From contig NC_092649.1 of the NCBI RefSeq assembly GCF_032118995.1, positions 17,983,332 through 18,047,331 on the forward strand: a stretch of 64,000 bases of DNA. The letters run 5' to 3'. The stretch comes from Asterias amurensis. Lineage: Eukaryota > Echinodermata > Asteroidea > Forcipulatida > Asteriidae. The translations under genes and the position numbers were made by a program. Shown here one piece after another: positions 38,001 to 50,984 of this stretch; positions within the stretch are counted from its first letter, which is position 1, and each line of letters starts with the position of its first letter. The notes below the pieces were generated by a model. The model did not search any database. It was not told the DNA's origin and worked only from the letters and a program-made list of their open reading frames with translations.

Positions 38001-39165
38001 CTTTTCACCCGGACTTTAGAGCCCGTGCTCTAAAATCGCTGTAATTTTACGGCGCATCCAGCGTCGCCCTCTCCTCCCCTGGTCACCCGTCCAACCCGTC
38101 CAGCAGCCCGGGCAGCTACATCCCCCTCGAGAGACCTTGACTCCGGTAAACCACCCCCATCGTCCGAACATGATGATTTTATGCACAAAGGCAATATCAC
38201 AAATCGGCTAAAATAATTAAGAAATGACCCCCGCGGCAGCGATTTGCGGCTCACTTGAAGACAACAAAAAAAGAGAGTGAGCGAGAAAGTTGATTCTGGA
38301 CACAGAGAGTATAAATAATACTAGACCTGGAATGTGACCCTACTTTCAAATAGGGTTACCACTACACACTGGCCTTTTTCTGAAATGAGGCTATTCAAAC
38401 AACAACATGTGTATAGTTGATACAAAGTAACCCCCTTCGGGGACTTTGGTTTGGCTTAGAAAGAATAACCTCTCTGGATTTATCGTGTAAACCAATTTAC
38501 TTTTTTTTTTATAAAAGATTGTTTTGTGGGTACAGCGCAATTCTCAGGCGCGTTTTTTGAAGGTCTTTTAATGAACGGTTATTATATCCGCATGTCTTCA
38601 CACCTTTATAGTCGGTCAAATCAAATTTGATACGTCGTAGTTATTTCTTAAGCTTTCTTTTATATGTCAACTCGAAAGAATTTTTTTTAGCAAGTATCTG
38701 TTACCCGATTATTTCTTTATTGTTGTGTTTGATTATTTATGTATTTCAGGCTATTCGCTGATTTTTTTTTTTAAGTCTAACAAACACACTGGCTCTTTTC
38801 AGAGCCTCACTCCCACAAAAGAGATTTACACATGGTTGTACCCGCAAGTTTACTATTTATTTAGAGTTTCTTCCTAAACACTCCTAAACGTTTAAATCTT
38901 GTGTGCCGTATCAGAAACTGTGTTGTGGGGATTTTTAAATCAGCGACAGCAGGAAATGTTCGAAAAGAATGTTTGTGCTAAATTTCCATCTAGCACGAGC
39001 AGTGCGACGAACGCACTCTGATACACAATGGAATAATAATTTTAAAGTGGGTCTATAACCATTGGTTTCAAGGAGAATGGACTCATAAAATTATAGCCTT
39101 TTGTATTGCACTCAATGAAACGTTGTGGCAGTGTGTTGGCTCCTTAACGGGAAGGTCTACGGTGA

Positions 39166-39194
39166 GGGGACGGGGGACAGGGGGATGGGGGAGG
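39166..39194 (+). other. G-quadruplex motif
   Basis: Five G-runs of 3-5 bases (GGGG, GGGGG, GGGGG, GGGGG, GGG) are separated by loops of 1-3 nt, which satisfies the usual intramolecular quadruplex rule. It is in the inferred GATA intron on the sense strand. Confidence 0.7.
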
Positions 39195-40689
39195 GACATC
39201 AGACAGAGAAGGGGAGGGGTGTTGATCCATTCTCCGTACATGTGTAAAGGATTAAGAGCAAATACATTCTCATGTTTGCAGGAGTGATTTTCGAGTTATC
39301 CTCTCTATTATTGTTAATTGAAAACAAAAACTACAAGCAAAAAACGAAATGTTTCAGTGAGTTGCTTAGAAGTCGTCAGGATTGTCGAAAGGCCGTAATA
39401 CGTCTAAAATTCCCGCTCTCGACCTTGCTCTTCAGAAGTTATAACCTTTACAGAATGGCTATATAGGCCTACAATTCCTTTTATGGCCAATGTATTGTAT
39501 TCAACCTGTAGATTAAACGCAGTGATAACTTTCTATACCAGGTTCCAATCATTGTATGCATCTATCCTACAACATTAACATTAACAGAAACATAAACGTT
39601 TAGATTCAGTGGTGAACAACGCACCCAACACCCTCCAGTTCGCATGACACCTTGATTGCTCGGCAAGTAACACTAAATGTAGTTTTAGTTGTTTGGAAAA
39701 AGCAACAGGCATTCTAAGTAAGCTTCACTTTTGGAGCCTATTTGCGATTAAGACAAACAGTACTTAATGACTCCCCATGCATGGAGCGCCATAATTTATA
39801 ATCAAAGGTGCCACCGCAGCACTATGTAAAACAATCATCAAACTATATATAATAGTCAGCTATTAACCGATTGGAAATTCTCCACATTTTCTGGTAAAAA
39901 TTGTCAACGATTGGATTTCACCTGTCAGAACTCAATGGGGTAGAGTTTCAGAGGTCCTCTCACGATAAATAGTTACTGCTTTCGAAGTGTCATTTATACA
40001 GGTATATAGGTTTGCATGGTCCATGTGTTGATGTCAGAGTAAAAACCCAACTCGGCTAGGGGTACTACTGACAGGGGAGGGTGAGTCAAGGGACTACCCG
40101 GTACCTCACCGTCAAAGGGATTATGCCCACCCGCCTCAAGGCTCACCCAAAATGATCGGTCTTTCCAACTCACCCATCATTAAAATGGCTTGACGGGGAA
40201 ATCTATACCGAAGAAAGCAACAACACTTCTGAAAAAAGGGGAGGGAAAAACATTGATGGAGAAACTAATATGCGCAGCATGGAGTCGGGAAACCAGCACC
40301 TCATCCTAAGCAAACTGCTATCCCGAGTCTGACAACTCAATAATTACCGGTATGCCGGTTAGAAACTAAAGAACCGGAGGTTGATTGATGACACATTGAA
40401 AGACAATGCGGGGAAGACGGGAGCGAAGAGGATGGGCTGCCTTTGGGGACGAGGATGAATGCTGGTGGATGATACCGACGATCCATGATCCCTGGTCGTC
40501 TTGTTTCTTACAAAAAAAAGTCATAGTTTTCAGAGTGATTGTGTACACTAATGTATACAAACTTTACAAGAACATAGAATTGTAAAAGGAGGAAGGGTGT
40601 GCATCGCAAGAAACTTGTTCTCGACAAAGTTACTGAATTAACTCCGGAAAAGTTCGACAATCAGAAACATCCAAAGAGAGCAACAAATG

Positions 40690-41390
40690 GTCTAATGTTG
40701 AGGCCGAAAACAAGACATCATGGAGGAATGTTTGTTGCCCATTTTACTCTTCGAACATCAAGCTCAAAATACTAATCCAAAAACATCAGTAATTGTTCCT
40801 AAAGGGAGAAAACTTATAGCGAGATGGAAGCAACACATGGCCTATGCCAATCAAGGCCTATGTAAATCAACAAAACTTCTGAGAAAAAGAATGTTGGTTA
40901 TCATGTAGGCCCTACTCTTCAAATATCAAACTCAATGTACCAATCCAAACACATCAGTAATTTTTTCTTCAGGATAAAACTTAAAGCGAGATGGAAGCAA
41001 CAAGACATCTGAGAAAAAGAATGTTGGTTATCATGTAGGCCGCACTCTTCAAATATCAAACTCAAGATCCAATCCAAAAACACCACTGTAGTTTTCCATG
41101 GCATATGTCGTGGCGGAAAACAAGACAATTGAGAAAAGGAATGTTTTTATCATTTACTCTTCAAACATCAACTCAAGATTGGCTACCAATAAAAAACATT
41201 TAAGTGCTTTAATTTAAGGAGAAAACTTATGGCGAGATGGGAGCAACACATGGTTTCATGTCGTGGCCGAAATTAAGACATGAGAAAGGAAATTGTTTGT
41301 TGATCCTTCAAATATCAACTCAAGATACCAATAAAAACATCAGTAACTTTGTCTTAAGGTGAAAACTTATGGCGATGCCGTTATAGTGTT
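40690..41390. repeat. Degenerate tandem repeat, about 105-165-bp period
   Basis: GAGAAAAAGAATGTTGGTTA, ACTCTTCAAATATCAA, CCAATCCAAAAACA and AACTTATGGCGAGATGG recur about five times with many changes. It is an old minisatellite, directly upstream of a GC-rich island and the 132-bp array. Confidence 0.7.
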
Positions 41391-41534
41391 CAAAAGGTGC
41401 CTGGGGCAAGAAAGACCAGGGGGAGATGATGTTCTTCGACACAGGCTGTGACAGGCTGGGGTAGTAGAAGCTAGAGCATGGCTTAAAAACCCGCCAAGGG
41501 CGACACTTGAAGCTCGAGTGTGCATCGTAATATG

Positions 41535-41700
41535 CACTCAACATTCACCGGGGCCCGGCCCCGGACCGAGTCGCTCACGGCCTCCCTGGACCCGACGGAC
41601 GGAGCGGTTTGCGGGGCCGAGCGTCAGGGCCTTGTAGCCCCGAGATGTTTGGACAAGCTGTATATAATCGTCGAGAGTCGAGCGCCACATCCTTCGAGAA
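41535..41700. other. GC-rich island in the inferred GATA intron
   Basis: A short block rich in CCGG and CG dinucleotides (CCGGGGCCCGGCCCCGG near 41,549) followed by a TATATAAT. It is unlike its AT-rich surroundings. It could be an enhancer or an alternative start; there is no direct evidence. Confidence 0.3.
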
Positions 41701-41814
41701 ACCTCGATGGGTGATTGTGTGTTTTATGGCATCGCCTTCACGCGTATCCATTAGCAAATACTCTACAATTTAGATATTTTATTATCATTATTTGGATATC
41801 GTTGTGTTTTATTT

Positions 41815-42582
41815 CGGTTAATGACACTCGCCCAATCATTGTTTATTTTAAACTCAGTATTGGGGAGCGTAGTCATCTCTTACTATTTCAATTTAGGTAT
41901 TCGCAGATGGAAACTAGAGGACAATTTTTGCAAATGTTAGTGATTCGGTTAATGACACTCGCCCAATCATTGTTTTATTTTAAACTCAGTATTGAGGAGC
42001 GTAGTCATCTCTTACTATTTCAATTTAGGTATTCGCAGATGGAAACTAGAGGACAATTTTTGCAAATGTTAGTGATTCGGTTAATGACACTCGCCCAATC
42101 ATTGTTTTATTTTAAACTCAGTATTGGGGAGCGTAGTCATCTCTTACTATTTCAATTTAGGTATTCGCAGATGGAAACTAGAGGACAATTTTTGCAAATG
42201 TTAGTGATTCGGTTAATGACACTCGCCCAATCATTGTTTTATTTTAAACTCAGTATTGGGGAGCGTAGTCATCTCTTACTATTTCAATTTAGGTATTCGC
42301 AGATGGAAACTAGAGGGCAATTTTTGCAAACGTTAGTGATTCGGTTAATGACACTCGCCCAATCATTGTTTATTTTAAACTCAGTATTGGGGAGCGTAGT
42401 CATCTCTTACTATTTCAATTTAGGTATTCGCAGATGGAAACTAGAGGGCAATTTTTGCAAACGTTAGTGATTCGGTTAATGACACTCGCCCAATCATTGT
42501 TTATTTTAAACTCAGAATTGAAAAGCATACCCATATTCTTTACTATTTCAATTTGGGTACGGTATTCGCAATTGGAAACTAT
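41815..42582. repeat. Minisatellite: five 131/132-bp units plus one decayed unit
   Basis: Units begin at 41,815, 41,946, 42,078, 42,210, 42,342 and 42,473. The first and fifth have TGTTTATTTT (131 bp) and the middle three TGTTTTATTTT (132 bp). Because 132 is a multiple of three, a frame stays open for 250 codons, but the peptide is only the repeat translated. Confidence 0.9.
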
Positions 42583-43820
42583 ATAATGAGAATTTAACAA
42601 GCTTTGTATGGTGTGAATAATAATAATAAATTTTAATTAATCGTAAACTTAAAAGTGACAAGCACAAAAAAAAACTCAGCGATTTCCCTATAGTCTAAAA
42701 TTAAAACAAATCCACAAGCAATAGGCAACCCAAAGCTAATGAGATACAGTAAAAACAAATTAGTATATATTTCCTAAATAAACTCAAAGCATGTGTCGAT
42801 AAAAAAAAAATCATCCCAGAATCAAACAGACCAAATTGACGGTTTGCTTTTCCAGTAGATCCGTAGACCACTAACAACATTAGCAAGCAATACTTCTATA
42901 CCGGTGATATGACGGTAGGTCTATATTACATTTCCGCATCTCCTCCAATCATCAAATATTTACCCTGATTTTTAACCCAATTTCAAGGCCTCCGACAAAA
43001 CAAAAACCTGTAAACCTGCTAATTGATCAGTAGAGCATGGTTAAAAATTAAAAGCGAGGATGGTGTTTGTATACTGGTCATTTTGAGTCAATCTGGCTGG
43101 TCTTCAGGGGATAGTGACTATAGGGAAAGCCTTAATGGACATCGACGCTAAAGCAACAGAGTCATTATGTATCTCACTCTCTCTCCATGGTCTGCCTTGC
43201 TTGGGGTATCATTAACACTATAGCTAGATACTGTGGCGGTGGAAGTAAAATGCTTCACGCGCTTGTTACGGTACGTGTTCGTGATCTCATCGGGATAGGT
43301 TTTTTTCTCCCCGCGCCTGAATCTAAACTAAAAACCTGGAGCATGACTACGAAGCCTGAATCTCATGGGGTACACGGGGAGAGAGACTAAAGACGCCCAA
43401 ATAGAAGAATATTTCAGGCATCGAAGCTTTGATAGTCACAAGGGAATAATTTGTCATGTTTCCCCCTGTCGCGCTCGCTATTATTTCTCACTCAATATCG
43501 TAGTACTTGTGTGTGTTGTCTCTCTTCTTTCTTGCACGCCCGAGCATGTAAGTGGGCATGCACGGGGGTGTGACGCTGCATGACAAACAGCGAGAAAGCT
43601 CACCGCGGTGTGTGATGGGGAGATCGCGCCCGGGCACCGTACCTCGTACATGACCAGGCGATGACGAGTGTTGGAGAGGGGGGTTGCATCTATGTCCGCC
43701 CCGGCCACCATCAATCATTGACCGATTTCGATCTTTCGCTGTCTTGTAGCTTTCATTAGGACGCCGCTATGCCATCAACAATAATTATCCACCTCAGGAA
43801 CATTGTAATGATACCCGTGG

Positions 43821-44440
43821 AAAGCTCGCTGACGAAAATAAAATTAACCAACAGTAGAATGGACAAAAACATAGCCCCCCCCCCCCACAAGAAATAAAGA
43901 GATGCAAAAGTAGGAAGCAGAAAGAAAAGAGCAAAAGAAGACGAACAAGTAGAACAAGCTCGCTAAAGAAAATAACATTAAAGCCATTATACACTTTCGG
44001 TAAACAGTATTGTCCAAGTCCCACACTTCGTGTATCACAACTTATATATAAAATAACAAACCTGTGAAAATTTAGGCTCAATCGGTCATCGGAGTCGGGA
44101 GAAAATAATGGGAAAACCCACTCTTGTTTCCGCGCGTTTCGCTGTGTCATGACATGTGTTTAAAATAAACCTGTAATTCTCGCTTACGAGAATTTATATT
44201 GTTTTAATGTTTTCTCAAAAAGTAAAGCATTTCATGGAACAATATTTCAAGAGAAGTCTTTCACCATTACCTTCTGTAAACCCTGTAAGTTATTTGTAAA
44301 TCTGGGATTTTTTTTTCTTGTACCGAAAGGGTCCAATGGCTTTAACCAACAGTACGTTGGAAAAAACGCAGCCCCCACAAGAAAAGAAAAAAACATATGC
44401 TAGACGCAGAAAGCAAAAAGAAGAAGACGAACAAGTTGAA
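43821..44440. repeat. Tandem duplication whose second unit carries MITE copy M and whose first unit does not
   Basis: The first unit reads AAGCTCGCTGACGAAAATAA, then TTAACCAACAG, then a purine-rich stretch ending GACGAACAAGTAG. The second unit starts AAGCTCGCTAAAGAAAATAA at 43,956 and is split at the same TTAA by the MITE. It resumes TTAACCAACAG at 44,342 and ends GACGAACAAGTTG. The filled site has TTAA on both sides and the empty one has it once. Confidence 0.85.
43978..44345 (+). mobile_element. MITE, main family, copy M (old, TTAA duplication visible)
   Basis: Diverged, but bounded by TTAAAGCCATTATACAC and GGTCCAATGGCTTTAA. The internal marker AACCTGTGAAAATTTAGGCT and ATCGGTCATCGGAG are kept. 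Confidence 0.7.
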
Positions 44441-44464
44441 GATGTTGAAAGGACCAGAACGCTA

Positions 44465-44640
44465 GATAGACCTAGCTCAGTTGGTATATTATCACCGGCA
44501 CGTTAATCCGGAGGTCGTGGGCTCAAATCCAGCTCCAGCCAGTGTTCTTTGTTCAAACCCCAAAATTTAGTACAAATTTACCCAGTCAGTTTCTCCTGTG
44601 GCTTATTATATGAAAATAAAAACAACCAGCAAAATAAAAC
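44465..44640 (+). mobile_element. tRNA-derived SINE
   Basis: A-box-like TAGCTCAGTTGGTATATTA and B-box-like GGTCGTGGGCTCAAATCC, followed by a body with TTTACCCAGTCAG that is shared with 60,630-60,806. Confidence 0.65.
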
Positions 44641-44952
44641 CTCCCACACAATTTCAGATAAGAACAACCGTACTTCTTTGTAGAGAAAAAAAGGACAAAT
44701 AGGTCTACATACGAAATCAGCCAGACACCTATTTTATAGATTCAACTCATAGTTATGTCAAGTACAACATGAAGGCTAATCCAACATTGGTTACGCTATG
44801 GCGCCTCACTCCCTCTGCCTAAATCCAAGTATCTATCGATCTAACTGCTGTTTTTATCAAGCCTTGCAATACACATTCATCGTAATTATCCCTAAGCTGC
44901 CAGTAAAAAAAAAACCAAGAATTCAACCTAGTAGTGAACATTGTCATTGAAC

Positions 44953-45520
44953 TGGGTGGTCAAAATTGAGAGAAAACAACGACCGTTTGTACGTTTTCAT
45001 ACGTAGTTATTCAGATAGATGCAAACAAAATAAGCCTCTGTGGTTCGGGTGCTTAAAGGCACCGAGTCGACACCTTTGGTAAGTTATAAAGACCGGTCTT
45101 CTCACTTGATGTATCCCAATCATATGCATAAAAACAACAAATCTATGCAAATAACTGATATTGTAAATATTGAAAGGAAAAAACACCACTGTTGCACAAT
45201 AATGTTTGTGCATTCATATGCTGAAAAAAGACTTCAGGCCTGAAGTATTTTAATATTTGAGTGAGAAATTACCTCTTTCTCTAAAACAACTTTATTACAG
45301 AGGGAGCCGTTTCTCACAATGTTTTTATATTATCAATTATTTTTAGTATTTACCAATAGTGTCCAAAGCCTGTAGTTTTGGTGGTCAAATTTGAGAGAGA
45401 AAAAACAAAGAAAAGCTGTTTTTGTTTATCACAGATTTGTACGCTTTCAGACGTAGTTATTACGGTCGCTGCGATCAAAATAAGACACGGTGGTTCGGGT
45501 TCTTTAAGGGACAATCAATC
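44953..45520. repeat. Direct repeats of about 100 bp flanking MITE copy N
   Basis: GGTGGTCAAAATTGAGAGA through CTGTGGTTCGGGTGCTTAA (44,957-45,056) reappears at 45,381-45,510 with about 20% change and a small insertion. Just after the second copy, TTAAGGGACAATC may be the eroded start of another MITE. Confidence 0.6.
45053..45371 (+). mobile_element. MITE, main family, copy N
   Basis: It runs from TTAAAGGCACCGAGTCGACA to AATAGTGTCCAAAGCC. The last bases of the right end are lost at the repeat junction. Confidence 0.7.
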
Positions 45521-46586
45521 CACCTTTGTTTTAACTTATTGATGCCCGATGTACGTTAGAATGCTGCCCTCGATATGACAATTAAAAATAAACAAAGAAA
45601 AAATAAAAAAAATAAAAAAAGGGACGATGGAAAATACTAAAAAGGAACAAAATGATATCAAACAAAACCTTATTATCAGAATGATTTCTTAAAAGAAAGG
45701 ACAAAAAAACGGCTAAACAAAACAAAGCTGTTGCTAAATTGCTATATTCGATAAGCGAAGTGACAACAGTATCAAAGTTGCGGCAACCACAACTCATAGG
45801 TTTTCCACCAACACACCTCACCACAATGCACGCCACGTACAACAGCAACCGCAGCACCATCCCAACAATTATTACAAAATGTCAGTTAATAAAAACAGAA
45901 AAACAAGAATACTGTCATCAGCAACAAGCCAAATACAGCAGCTATAAAAACACAAGACTTACTCCGTCATCTTAAGCTTCACCAGACAAGTCATCCAATA
46001 AATCACCCCTCACTCTCTCCCCCTCTTCACTCAAGAAAACATCAATCTCTCTCTCTCTGCCCGAGCCGAAAGTATAAAGATATCAGGTGGGGTAGAGAGT
46101 GAATAATAAAATAATATAATAGTTCAGTTGGGTCAACCAGTCTTCAATTAGGTAATCATTTAGGTCCAGCCACAAAGTCCTTCCCTAATATGTCGGTCCC
46201 CTCTAATAAAAGTTCGCTTTAAATGGTATAATAAGCCCAGAGACAAAAGCAGCGTAAGGAGTTAGTAGCCCTGGGCTAAGCCTCGCCGCACACCCCGCTA
46301 CAAACCCCGCACAAACGGCTGATGCGCCTTCATATGTTTTTCTTTTTCGGCCTGGCCGTTTTTCCCTTTGGTCGGCGCGCCATTTCCTTAATTTCGGGCC
46401 GTGTGATGTTGCCGCTTCTCGTTCAAGTCTTAGTCTTTAATAAATAGATGGAAACAAGAACACGACCGGCTACCTCGCGTGGTGTTAATAGTTGACTGCC
46501 AGTCCCCACTCACTGCAAAACACTGCACAACAAAACTACATGCGATTACCAATTTTCATATCAGAAGTGCCGGCTCCGACCAGGGA

Positions 46587-46623
46587 ACCAAAAAAAAAAG
46601 AGGAAAAAAAAAAAAAAAAAAAA
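46587..46623. repeat. A-rich tract
   Basis: Two A-runs split by GAGG. The Lys-rich frame over it is an artefact. Confidence 0.8.
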
Positions 46624-47000
46624 CTGAAACCACGCTGATTGTTCGCTTTGCTGATAGATCTAGATCATCAATGTATAAAGAGTCGACACGGAATCGTTTG
46701 TGTCAGGGAAATAATGAAATTAATCATCACCAATGATTGAATTATGTTGCACATTTCTTAACACGTCGGTTGTGAAGAAGAAAGATGGGTCTTGGTGATA
46801 CCTCCATAATTTCCTTGTCCCAATCGCTTCGGATCTCCAGATTTGGATCTAGCACTATGCCTCTGAAACTTAAGCGCCCCACCGTAAAACACCACGACCC
46901 GTATAGCATCTAATTTTGTTTTCTCCCCATTTAAAGTTTTTTTTCCCCTTTCTTGCTTTTCACTTGATGAGACCCGACACCAGAGGGCGATGAAGAATAA

Positions 47001-47125
47001 ACTTGAAGTGACAAAACTCCTGCTAGCACAAACAAAAATCACCCACGGTAGGCCTAGAAGACTATACTTGAAGTGACAAAACTCCTTCTAGCACTGAACA
47101 AATCACCCATAGTATAGGCCAACAC
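47001..47125. repeat. Two tandem copies of a 65-bp unit
   Basis: ACTTGAAGTGACAAAACTCC starts both units (47,001 and 47,066), and each ends with an AATCACCCA block and GTA(T)AGGCC. Confidence 0.75.
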
Positions 47126-47290
47126 AGAGTCGCAAATTTGCCGAGCCATGTGTTTTTAGTTCGAATAAAAACAAAGCCGTAGAAAGCACAATGCAAGAAC
47201 AGCACAAAGTGAATTCTTTCAGTGGATGATCAGTTACTCTAAAACGTAGTCTGAAGAAGAACGTAATTTTTATGTGACTTCATTGCATGA

Positions 47291-47372
47291 TCGTTGTTGT
47301 TGTTGTTGTAGTTATTGCTGTAGTTGTTGATGTTGTTGTTGTTGTTATAGTTGTAAGTTGTTTTCGTTGTTG
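47291..47372. repeat. (TTG)n-type array
   Basis: Interrupted TTG/TAG trinucleotide repeat. Confidence 0.85.
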
Positions 47373-50300
47373 TTGTTCCAACATTTATATTAATGTTAAC
47401 AAAAGTAGCCAGAAATCCACTATCCATATACCCAAATGGAATATTTTGTTTTTTCTATTTTGCTCTCCGTATCTTGTGCGTTTTATTTATTTATTTCGTC
47501 ATCTTTTATTCTCCTTTAAGTGTTAAATTTTCCCCTCATTTCCAGCAGGTGATAATAGGTCCGATAGTACACCTTTAAAGTTCACTTATTTGCATAAACC
47601 AATCGCAGCCCGGCATTGGCCATTTTTATTTTTTCCCCTCGATTTATCCCAACACTTGACAAAGCTTTATGCACGAAAGGCGGCGGTTATTCTTTCAATG
47701 CCCAATCCTTAATCCACGCGCTCAAAACTCAATTCGCATTTTCCCCCCTTTTTGTCCGCGAGCAAAATGAAAATTTCTGGCTACACAACAAATCAAGCTA
47801 ATCCGGTGGTGACAATAAAAATCGGATTTCTTCATAATATATCACTTTCAAAGGGGGTCCCGGCATTGAACAAACCGGTGGGTTGAGTCCGGCCCAGAGA
47901 AGTGTTTTGAAGTTATGCCGCGACGGCCGCTTTACTGTTTTGGACTCAAAGGGGTGCCGGCCGCGCCATGCAGGCGTGCGATAGGTCCAATGAGCCGGGC
48001 GCTCCGCTGCAAGTTTAAGGTTGTGTGTGAGATATACCTTGTTTGGCATAAAAATCAATCAAGTATGTATTGTGGATTGGCCATGGAGTAAAGAACGACT
48101 AATAGTCAGGATTACCAGCGTAATAATTTCTTTTCATGCCGGAGCGATCTGGGCATAAATGACCACCGGAGGGTCTGAATGAGACAGCAGAAGACTGGTG
48201 TAGAAATAGGTCAAGTCTAGTTTGGGACGGGAGAACGAACTCGAGAAGCATCCGAGCGCATCACACTCTCTCTTGAGTCAAGAGCCAACGAACACACTGT
48301 AAGCAAACACACACTGCTCATTTTGAAAAATAACAATTATTACTCCCCCTTCATCAGAACGTTGATTGTTTTTCGAATAACAGGACGTTGGGGCCTGGGA
48401 ACAAAATCAGTGGATTTCTTCTGGGGGGAAGGCAGCCAGTCCGTGATGAAGTTAAAGCCCCGACGGTCGAGAGTTGCCGAGTTCGTCATTTGCTCACTTT
48501 ATTCTTTACCCGGGGTATAGAGGGGGGTTTGACTGAGCGAGGCTTGGGCCCCGCGGCCCCCGCGCAGCAGCTTCTGAAGAGCCGCCGTGACTTGGCTTTG
48601 CCCTCTGCGAAAGTCTCCGAAAAGCGATTACTTCCGCTTCAAGGACCTTCTTCAGTTGTTTAATTTTCTGTACATAAATAGGAACCTCTCGCAAATATGT
48701 GCGCACGCCTTTGCTCAATAGAGCACATCTAGGCCTAGGAGGCAGTGACTTATGGGTCTAGCCGCTTTCGCCTTGTGGCCCTTTCATTCCCAGTTTCGGG
48801 AGAGAAGAAAATATTTAGAGGAGTCGGTGGGCTGGCGAACAATGCCGCTGTACACCACGAAAGGTTTTGTTGTGGGCTGAGTGTGGGGAGCTGCCAACTT
48901 GACTTCTCTCTCTGTGTGTCTGAAATGGAGAAGTGTTATAATTCCACAAGGGTGTGATATTACTGAAGGCGCCAGTTTTTCGTTCTTATAAAACATCTTG
49001 AGATTCGTCTTCTCTGTGAGCGGAGCCACTTGTTCTAGTTTATCGAAATTTGGAATAATCGCCCATAAAACAATGACTTAAATCGATTTGAGGAAATGTA
49101 TAAAGACGCGTCCGCAGTTTGTAAAGACTGTTAATTGTGGTGAGTATAACAGTGAAGCTTTTTGTTTTCTTATCTTGTGTTTTTATCTCAAAAGTCAGCG
49201 TTTATTTGGAGCGAGGTTACAATTGAGATCCGAACTTGGATACCGCACCGATGTTCATTTTGTTTACCTATTGCTTCCTGTTAGTTTGTTTGTGTTTGTT
49301 TGTAAGTTTTCCTTTTGTTTGTTTGTATTTCGTTTTTGTTGTTTGTGGTAGTATTGTTTTGTTTTAGTTTTTGTATGATTATGGGCGACCAGTATTGAGT
49401 GAGTGGCTATGACACTACTTATTTGTTCCCGTATTATTTATTTAATCATTTATTTAATTTAATTTGTTTGCAGTCTTGGGTTTTATTTTATTTTATCAAT
49501 CAGCTTTTACATTGCGTAGGATTACACTTGTTTCCTAACTCAAGATGGTCACCCGTCGCCTATGGTTCCCCTATCCATATCATACCCTCACCGCCTCCAA
49601 GGATCACAGATGATGTATCTTTCGATTATAATATAATCTTACTAAACAAATCCACGAGATTTGCCCGCCGTGACTGTTATTGAAACACGGTATAGGTAAT
49701 TTGATCTGATCTTCACCGGGGACAACACAATGACCGTGTATCGCCGGCCGGCTTCACCCGGGAAAACATCGCGTTATTCTTCGGCAAACAAACCAGGGTC
49801 GCGTGGTCGAGCCCGGGCGAAGTCACGCACATGACGGCCATTAATTTCATCGTCTGTCTGTCGTGGTGATGATCCCCCTACCTGTAATTTGTGTCAACAC
49901 ACGTCCTCCGTGTGGACGTGGTCCCAATAAAGACACGTTTGTAGACATTTTAAGCATGGGTTTTATGCGGTTGATCTGGGCTGGACAATGATGTTGTAAT
50001 TGAGTCCATGCTAATGCTGCTTTTTGCCGAGTGTAATTACAAGATACTCACTGTCAACTTATCAAACATGGATTTCTTCAACTTGTCAAACAAACATTTG
50101 GAGACGGATCAGGAAAACTACATCCACGGCGAGGGACACTCTGATTCCCATGCGATGTGAATTCAATTACAATGTTACAATCGCTATGTTGATTGTAGCT
50201 AATTTCGTTTGTCGCAATTCCATAGCGATCGTGGGACTATGTGTCGAGACGGACCACCAGACGATGAAAAGTGTAACCCGTTAGGATCGGTTTAAACACG

Positions 50301-50984
50301 GCCGGCTTTGACTGACCTAACACGGTCTGCATTATCACCGTCATGACAGTTGCATGACACTGTTTTTGGTGTATTTCCACAAAAATAACAAGCTTTGATT
50401 GTGTACCGATTACCCTTTGTTCGTTCGTCTCTATTATGTTGCCCAAACTGTTTGACTGTATCTTCCATTTTATTTTTGTCAAAAGAAAATAGGTTTGTCA
50501 AACATGTGAGATTTTTTGTGTTTATTTCAATCATTTTATCCCTAGTGAAAGTTACTTGTTTTATTTTCAAAAGGCATTTTATCCCAGCACAGTGATGTAC
50601 GCGTGAAAAGCGGTCCCACAGACTGATTACGTTAACTGTCGCAAGCTATTGCACTCGTGCATAAAATTTCATTTAACAAAATTGCACTTGACTTAATGGA
50701 CCAGTAATAATTGCAAACTACGACGAGCACACCCTGTACACTTTTCACAATCGATAACTTTACGTAATCTATACAAATTAGTGATTGATTTAAGATCAAT
50801 GAATCCGAATCTGGAAAATAATTTTATAGTCAACAAAAGTTAACATTGTATAAAATGCTCACTATGTTTGAAATCATAACTGAAATAAAATGCTTACTTA
50901 AAGTAAAGATTGCCAAGAAGACAATGAAGACATTTCAGTTTAAGACTTAGTTGAAAACTTCTTGGGGAAAATTCCCACAGTCAG

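Noticed and set aside
41715..42467. 250-codon open frame
   Set aside because: It is the translation of a 132-bp tandem repeat. The unit length is divisible by three, so stops are avoided by chance. There is no domain or signal.
43461..43720. Overlapping frames in a GC-rich block
   Set aside because: They are open in several frames at once, with no homology. Base composition explains them.
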